From Albirhodobacter sp042466415 (lineage in GTDB: Bacteria > Pseudomonadota > Alphaproteobacteria > Rhodobacterales > Rhodobacteraceae), in contig NZ_JAXHCH010000002.1 of NCBI RefSeq assembly GCF_042466415.1, forward strand, positions 1,798,001-1,862,000: a stretch of DNA of 64,000 bases, given 5' to 3'. A program made the translations under genes and the position numbers. A model generated the notes under the pieces. That model saw only the letters and a program-made list of their open reading frames with translations, had not been told where the DNA came from and searched no databases. Shown piece by piece: positions 59,781 through 64,000 of this stretch; the first letter of the stretch is position 1; every line of letters begins with the position of its first letter.

Positions 59781-60953
59781 TCACACGCTTACGTTCGCGG
59801 CGGCCTTGTCGAGACGATTGACGGCCTCGGTGAGATCTTCATCGGGAATATTCAACGCGGGCAGCAGGCGCAGCGTATTATCCGCAGCAGGCACCGTGAG
59901 CAGGTTTTGCGCATAGGCGGCCTTCACCACGGCGGCGACGTCGGCTTTGCATTTGATGCCCAGCATCAGCCCCTGCCCGCGCACGGCCTCAAACACATCG
60001 GGATGCGCCGCAATCAAGCCTTCCAGCTTTTGCCGCAGCAAGGCAGCTTTGCGTAAAACCTCGTCAAGGAACTGCGGCGCACTCACGATCTCCATCACCT
60101 TTGCCCCAACAGCGCAGCCAAGCGGGTTGCCACCATACGTCGAACCATGGGTGCCAGCCACCATACCAGAGGCCGCATCCTCGGTCGCAAGCACGGCGCC
60201 CAGCGGGAAGCCGCCGCCGATGCCTTTTGCGACCATCATGATATCGGGGGTGACCCCCGCCCATTCATGCGCGAACAAACGCCCCGTCCGGGCCACGCCG
60301 CACTGGACTTCATCAAAGATGAGCAAGGGTCCCGTCTCATCGCACAGCTCGCGAAGGCCCTTCAGGCACTGATCGGGAACAACGCGAATACCGCCCTCAC
60401 CCTGAATAGGTTCAATCCAGATCGCAGCGGTCTTTTCAGACACCGCCGCCCGAAGCGCGTCATGATCGCCCCACTTCACCTGTTTGAACCCAGGCATCAA
60501 GGGGCCAAACCCCTTGACCATTTTCTCGGAGCCGGCAGCCGCAATCGCGGCGGTCGACCGGCCGTGGAAAGCGCCCTCGAAAGTGATGAACTCCACGCGC
60601 TCTGGGTGGCCTTTATCGTACCAGAATTTCCGCGCCATTTTCACGGCAAGCTCAGCGGTTTCGGTTCCCGAGTTTGTGAAGAAAACCGTATCCGCAAAAG
60701 TCTGCGCGACAAGCATGGACGCAAGCCGCTCTTGTTCGGGGATCTGGTAAAGGTTGGAAACATGCCACAGCTTGTTTGCTTGCTCTGTCAAGGCAGCGGT
60801 CAAAACAGGGTTTGCATGACCCAGAGCATTCACCGCAATACCCGCCCCAAGATCGAGATATCGGCTCCCGTCCGATGCCGTAAGCCAGCTCCCCTCGCCT
60901 TTCACAAACGAAAGCGGGGCGCGATTATAGGTCGGCAAGACGGGGGCAATCAT
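59781..60953 (-). CDS. argD: Acetylornithine aminotransferase
   Basis: A 390-residue class III PLP aminotransferase. The PLP lysine is Lys243 in MMVAKGIGGGFPLGA, with Asp214 in FDEVQCGVARTG contacting the ring nitrogen. It converts N-acetylglutamate semialdehyde to N-acetylornithine and probably also acts in lysine synthesis. GGAG lies seven bases before the ATG at 60953. First gene of the argD-argF pair; the promoter should lie in 60954-61235. Confidence 0.95.
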   Translation of the reverse strand: MIAPVLPTYNRAPLSFVKGEGSWLTASDGSRYLDLGAGIAVNALGHANPVLTAALTEQANKLWHVSNLYQIPEQERLASMLVAQTFADTVFFTNSGTETAELAVKMARKFWYDKGHPERVEFITFEGAFHGRSTAAIAAAGSEKMVKGFGPLMPGFKQVKWGDHDALRAAVSEKTAAIWIEPIQGEGGIRVVPDQCLKGLRELCDETGPLLIFDEVQCGVARTGRLFAHEWAGVTPDIMMVAKGIGGGFPLGAVLATEDAASGMVAGTHGSTYGGNPLGCAVGAKVMEIVSAPQFLDEVLRKAALLRQKLEGLIAAHPDVFEAVRGQGLMLGIKCKADVAAVVKAAYAQNLLTVPAADNTLRLLPALNIPDEDLTEAVNRLDKAAANVSV

Positions 60954-61213
60954 GGTGTGCTCCATAAAATTGAGAGGCCAATGGGTGCAACAGGGCACGG
61001 GGCGCTGTCAACGATTGGCTGGGCCTTTGGCCCGAATTTCGGTGTTTTGTGGAAATTTGTGGCGCAAGGCCACGGCAGATCATGCGTCAGGCGCGTGTGC
61101 GCTGGCGTCGGGTACGTCGGGACTGGGTGGCCTGAGTGATCATCCCGCAGACTTAAGGCCCGCCGCCGCCCTCTGTCAAAGGAAAACTCGCGCGAAACAT
61201 CGACCTCGCGAGC

Positions 61214-61229
61214 GGGGCTTCGCAGCCCC
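61214..61229 (-). terminator. Hairpin after the ABC permease gene
   Basis: GGGGCT/AGCCCC with TCGC loop, directly past the stop on the minus strand; no T-run, so of uncertain strength. Confidence 0.5.
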
Positions 61230-61235
61230 CGCCCG

Positions 61236-62111
61236 TCAAGGCTTCATCCGGTACCCCGTGCGCAGCCAGTTCCAGCACAATCCCAGCACAATGAGCGTGA
61301 ACGCCGCGATCACCATGAGCCCTTGCCCGATCGGCGCATCCGACGCCCCGATCATCCCGAATCGGGCGCCATCAATGAGATAGAAAACCGGGTTCCAATG
61401 CGTAAGCGTCTGGAACAGGGGCGGTAGAACATCCGTCGAATAGAATGTGCCCGACAAAAACGAGAGTGGCGTGACGATGAAATTGGTTATCGCGGCCATT
61501 TGATCAAATTTATTGGCATAAATCGCGGCGGCGATCCCAAGCCCCCCCAAAAGCAGCGCCCCCATAAACACGTAGATCATCAGCAAAACCGGATGCGCGG
61601 GCCAATGACCGATCGCAAGCCCGATCCCCGCCGCGATGACGACAGCCACGGCCAGCGCCCGCGCGGAGGCGCCCGCCAGATAGCCAGCCAATGTCTCGAA
61701 CGGCGAGAGCGGTGGCATCAGCGTATCGACAATATTTCCCTGAACTTTCGCAATAATAATGGAGGAAGACGTATTGGCGAAGGCATTCTGGATCACCGTC
61801 ATCATCAATATGCCCGGCGCGAGGAAGGCGAGATAGGGAACGCCCATCACCGGCGCGCGATCCCGCCCGAAGGCCAGTGCAAACACCGTGAGAAACAAGC
61901 CCGCAGTAATCAACGGCGCAAGGAGCGTTTGCTGCCAAACGGAGATAAATCGCATTGTTTCGCGGCGTGCCAAAGTTCGCATCCCGAGCCAATTCACACG
62001 CCCGAAGCGGCGCTCCCCCAGCCCGCGGAGGGTGCCGATCGACGGTTCGTGCGGTTCAACGCGCGCGCTTGTGGGAGTTTTCGGGAGATTACGCGTCTCA
62101 ATCTGTGACAT
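61236..62111 (-). CDS. ABC-2 type transporter permease
   Basis: A 291-residue membrane protein with six predicted helices and the ABC-2 pattern: MRFISVWQQTLLAPLITAGL near the start and FIVTPLSFLSGTFYSTDVLP in the second half. Members of this group (YadH-like) export drugs or polysaccharide. Its ATPase partner is not adjacent within the window. GGAG precedes the ATG at 62111; an 83-codon upstream open frame overlaps the gcrA region and is dismissed. Divergent from gcrA. Confidence 0.88.
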   Translation of the reverse strand: MSQIETRNLPKTPTSARVEPHEPSIGTLRGLGERRFGRVNWLGMRTLARRETMRFISVWQQTLLAPLITAGLFLTVFALAFGRDRAPVMGVPYLAFLAPGILMMTVIQNAFANTSSSIIIAKVQGNIVDTLMPPLSPFETLAGYLAGASARALAVAVVIAAGIGLAIGHWPAHPVLLMIYVFMGALLLGGLGIAAAIYANKFDQMAAITNFIVTPLSFLSGTFYSTDVLPPLFQTLTHWNPVFYLIDGARFGMIGASDAPIGQGLMVIAAFTLIVLGLCWNWLRTGYRMKP

Positions 62112-62237
62112 CTTGGGCTCCTGCGGGCGTCTGCCCTTGATTTCGCTCAGGGCCGCTTGTATCTCATCGCGTCCCCCGAATAGAATAGGGGGAAGCGAAT
62201 TTTGTCCGGCGCCGAGCGCGTCGAGGAAGGGAAGCCG

Positions 62238-62864
62238 ATGTCGTGGACCGATGAACGCGTCGAGACCTTGAAAAAAATGTGGTCTGAGGGGCAATCCGCC
62301 AGCCAGATCGCCAAGGAGCTTGGTGGGGTAACGCGCAATGCCGTGATCGGGAAGGTCCATCGCTTGGGCCTGTCAAACCGCGCCGGGGGCGCAGCCGAAC
62401 CTACAGCTGCGCCGGAGCCCAAGCCGGTCAAGGCTGAGGCCAAGCCAGAGGTGAAAGCGCCCGCGCCCGCCGCCGCCGCGGCGCCTGCGGCGGCCACCCC
62501 GCGCGCAGAGCCAAAACCAGCGGCCCCGAAACCCGTCGCGCCGGAGCCTCGCACAGAATCAGCAACGCCCCCCGCATCAAACCGCAGGGCGATCATTCCT
62601 GCGGGGCAGCCTTTGCCGCCGCAGCCTTCCGCGAATGAAATCAGCCCTGAGGCTTTGGCCTCGGTGCGCGAAGTTGAGAAGAAGGCCCGCAAGATCTCGT
62701 TGATGGATCTCACGGAACGGACCTGCAAATGGCCCATCGGTGACCCCGCGACGGAACAGTTCTGGTTCTGCGGCCTGCCCGCGCAACAGGGGAAACCCTA
62801 TTGCGACGCGCATGTTGGGGTGGCGTTCCAGCCGATGTCCGCGCGGCGTGACCGCAAACGATAA
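62238..62864 (+). CDS. gcrA: Cell-cycle regulator GcrA
   Basis: A 208-residue GcrA. The amino-terminal DNA-binding segment (MSWTDERVETLKKMW, SASQIAKELGGVTRNAVIGK) recognises methylated GANTC sites and acts with sigma-70 RNA polymerase. A long Ala/Pro/Glu linker leads to the conserved sigma-binding end with CKWPIGDP and FWFCGLP. The ATG at 62238 follows GGAAG. The terminator just downstream makes it monocistronic. Confidence 0.97.
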   Translation: MSWTDERVETLKKMWSEGQSASQIAKELGGVTRNAVIGKVHRLGLSNRAGGAAEPTAAPEPKPVKAEAKPEVKAPAPAAAAAPAAATPRAEPKPAAPKPVAPEPRTESATPPASNRRAIIPAGQPLPPQPSANEISPEALASVREVEKKARKISLMDLTERTCKWPIGDPATEQFWFCGLPAQQGKPYCDAHVGVAFQPMSARRDRKR

Positions 62865-62898
62865 TGGCTTAGGTTAAGCCTCAAAGTCATTTCCGAAA

Positions 62899-62925
62899 GG
62901 CGCGAGAAGCTCTCGCGCCTTTTTT
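62899..62925 (+). terminator. Terminator after gcrA
   Basis: Perfect 9-bp stem GGCGCGAGA/TCTCGCGCC with an AGC loop and TTTTTT. Confidence 0.94.
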
Positions 62926-63066
62926 CGTGCCCGCCAGCGCGGCGACCGTGAGCGCGTTCTCGGTATGCAACGGCGAAAGCGCTGGCGGCGAAACAGGCTC
63001 CGCCCCTTGGCAAACTGCCGCATCTGACATCTTCCCGCGCGGGCCTTGCGCGTGTATAGGCGGGGG

Positions 63067-64000
63067 ATGAGCCAGAATCCTCCCTCCCTCCGCCCCGATC
63101 TCGCGCCAAAAGCGCGATTTGATGAAGTCGCACGCCCGGGTCAGCCGACCATCGGGATGGTGTCCTTGGGGTGCCCGAAGGCGCTCGTGGATTCCGAGCG
63201 GATTTTGACGCGGCTGCGCGCCGAGGGCTACGCAATTTCACCCGAGTATCAGGGCGCGGATGCGGTCATCGTCAATACGTGCGGGTTCCTCGACTCCGCG
63301 AAGGCGGAAAGCCTTGAGGCCATCGGGGAGGCGCTGGCGGAAAATGGCAAGGTGATCGTCACCGGTTGTTTGGGCGCAGAGCCCGAATACATCACCGGCG
63401 TGCATCCGAAAGTTCTCGCCGTGACTGGCCCGCAGCAATACGAGCAGGTTCTGGATGCGGTGCACGGCGCCGTTCCGCCCTCACCCAACCCGTATATCGA
63501 TCTTCTTCCGGCGACGGGCGTGAGCTTGACGCCGCGGCATTACAGCTATCTGAAGATTTCGGAAGGCTGCAACCACAAATGTAAATTCTGCATTATTCCC
63601 GACATGCGCGGGAAGCTCGCCAGCAGGCCGGTGCATGCTGTGCTGCGCGAAGCGGAAAAGCTGGTGGATGCGGGTGTGCGCGAATTGCTCGTGATTTCAC
63701 AAGACACCTCCGCCTACGGGGTTGATCGCAAGCACGACACAAGCCCTTGGCATGGCCGTGAGGTCCGCGCACATATTACCGATTTGGCTAAGGAACTGGG
63801 CCTCTTGGCCGAGGATCTTTGGGTCCGCCTGCATTATGTATACCCCTATCCGCATGTGCGCGATCTGGTGCCATTGATGGCGGAGGGCTTGATCCTTCCC
63901 TATCTCGATATTCCGTTCCAACACGCCCATCCCGATGTGCTCAAGCGCATGGCACGGCCCGCAGCTGCGGCAAAGACGTTGGACGAAATTGCCGCGTGGC
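63067..64000 (+). CDS. rimO: Ribosomal protein S12 methylthiotransferase RimO (runs off the window)
   Basis: The first 311 residues of RimO, which adds a methylthio group to an aspartate of S12. The amino domain has cysteines 36, 72 and 101 (SLGCPKALVDSE, VNTCGF, VTGCLG) for one 4Fe-4S cluster; the radical SAM cluster is CNHKCKFC (Cys168, 172, 175). PFQHAHPDVLKRMARP follows near the edge. GGCGGGGG precedes the ATG at 63067. The C-terminal TRAM domain lies beyond the window. Confidence 0.96.
   Translation, partial: MSQNPPSLRPDLAPKARFDEVARPGQPTIGMVSLGCPKALVDSERILTRLRAEGYAISPEYQGADAVIVNTCGFLDSAKAESLEAIGEALAENGKVIVTGCLGAEPEYITGVHPKVLAVTGPQQYEQVLDAVHGAVPPSPNPYIDLLPATGVSLTPRHYSYLKISEGCNHKCKFCIIPDMRGKLASRPVHAVLREAEKLVDAGVRELLVISQDTSAYGVDRKHDTSPWHGREVRAHITDLAKELGLLAEDLWVRLHYVYPYPHVRDLVPLMAEGLILPYLDIPFQHAHPDVLKRMARPAAAAKTLDEIAAW

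Noticed and set aside
61214..61229. Hairpin in the argD/ABC permease gap as a riboswitch or attenuator for argD
   Set aside because: It lies at the permease stop and more than 250 bases from argD, with no leader peptide or anti-terminator partner visible.
1..64000. CRISPR arrays, prophage, toxin-antitoxin or restriction genes
   Set aside because: I looked for regularly spaced repeats and characteristic proteins and saw none.

Overview
The window looks like a chromosomal segment of an alphaproteobacterium of the Rhodobacteraceae (Rhodobacter/Roseobacter group). Reasons: a gcrA cell-cycle regulator; an F0 ATP synthase operon with both b and b' subunits and no F1 genes attached; genes of the ethylmalonyl-CoA pathway (mesaconyl-CoA hydratase and a malyl-CoA lyase/thioesterase homologue) next to sdhCDAB; and the block sdh, mch, mcl2, mdh, sucCD, sucAB, lpd, which as far as I recall matches the Rhodobacter sphaeroides arrangement. 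DNA is GC-rich and densely coding on both strands. No rRNA, CRISPR array, prophage or defence system is visible. The only mobile element is one intact IS3-family copy.

Layout. 1-8.6 kb: start of nth, a Hint-domain protein, an Ada-like alkylation-repair protein, an OmpA-type lipoprotein, a GntR regulator, the atpI-B-E-b'-b operon (minus), an ArsR regulator, a DUF1989 protein and a 57-residue gene. 8.7-15.3 kb (minus): mcl2, nnrU, a DUF1737 gene and mch, then sdhC-D-A-(small lipoprotein)-B. 15.5-28.2 kb: a secreted protein, a TauE exporter, mdh, then sucC-D, two small lipoproteins, sucA, sucB, two MAPEG proteins and lpd. 28.3-36.7 kb: thioesterase, GntR regulator, YgjP-like protease, FYDLN protein, tRNA-Ala(GGC), a large exported protein, upp, and the nucleoside operon cdd-deoA-deoB. 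36.9-46.3 kb: maeB, prpE, an AAA+ response regulator, nadK, glyA and an alpha/beta hydrolase. 46.6-64 kb: lepA, a metal-binding HMA protein with an IS3 element at its stop codon, a phosphatase, a sirtuin, copper-handling genes, rpmB, meaB, hrpB, argD-argF, an ABC permease, gcrA and the start of rimO.

The dominant theme is central carbon oxidation and acetate/propionate assimilation. PrpE activates propionate. MeaB protects methylmalonyl-CoA mutase. Mch and Mcl2 belong to the ethylmalonyl-CoA pathway, which feeds the TCA cycle enzymes encoded by sdh, mdh and suc. MaeB withdraws C4 acids as pyruvate. The most interesting regulatory signal is a pair of GTGATCAC palindromes, spaced exactly 21 bp apart, present upstream of both sdhC and sucC. 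I see no wholly novel system. The findings mainly concern regulatory architecture, small lipoprotein genes embedded in TCA operons, a response regulator with a degenerate AAA+ core, and the IS insertion.
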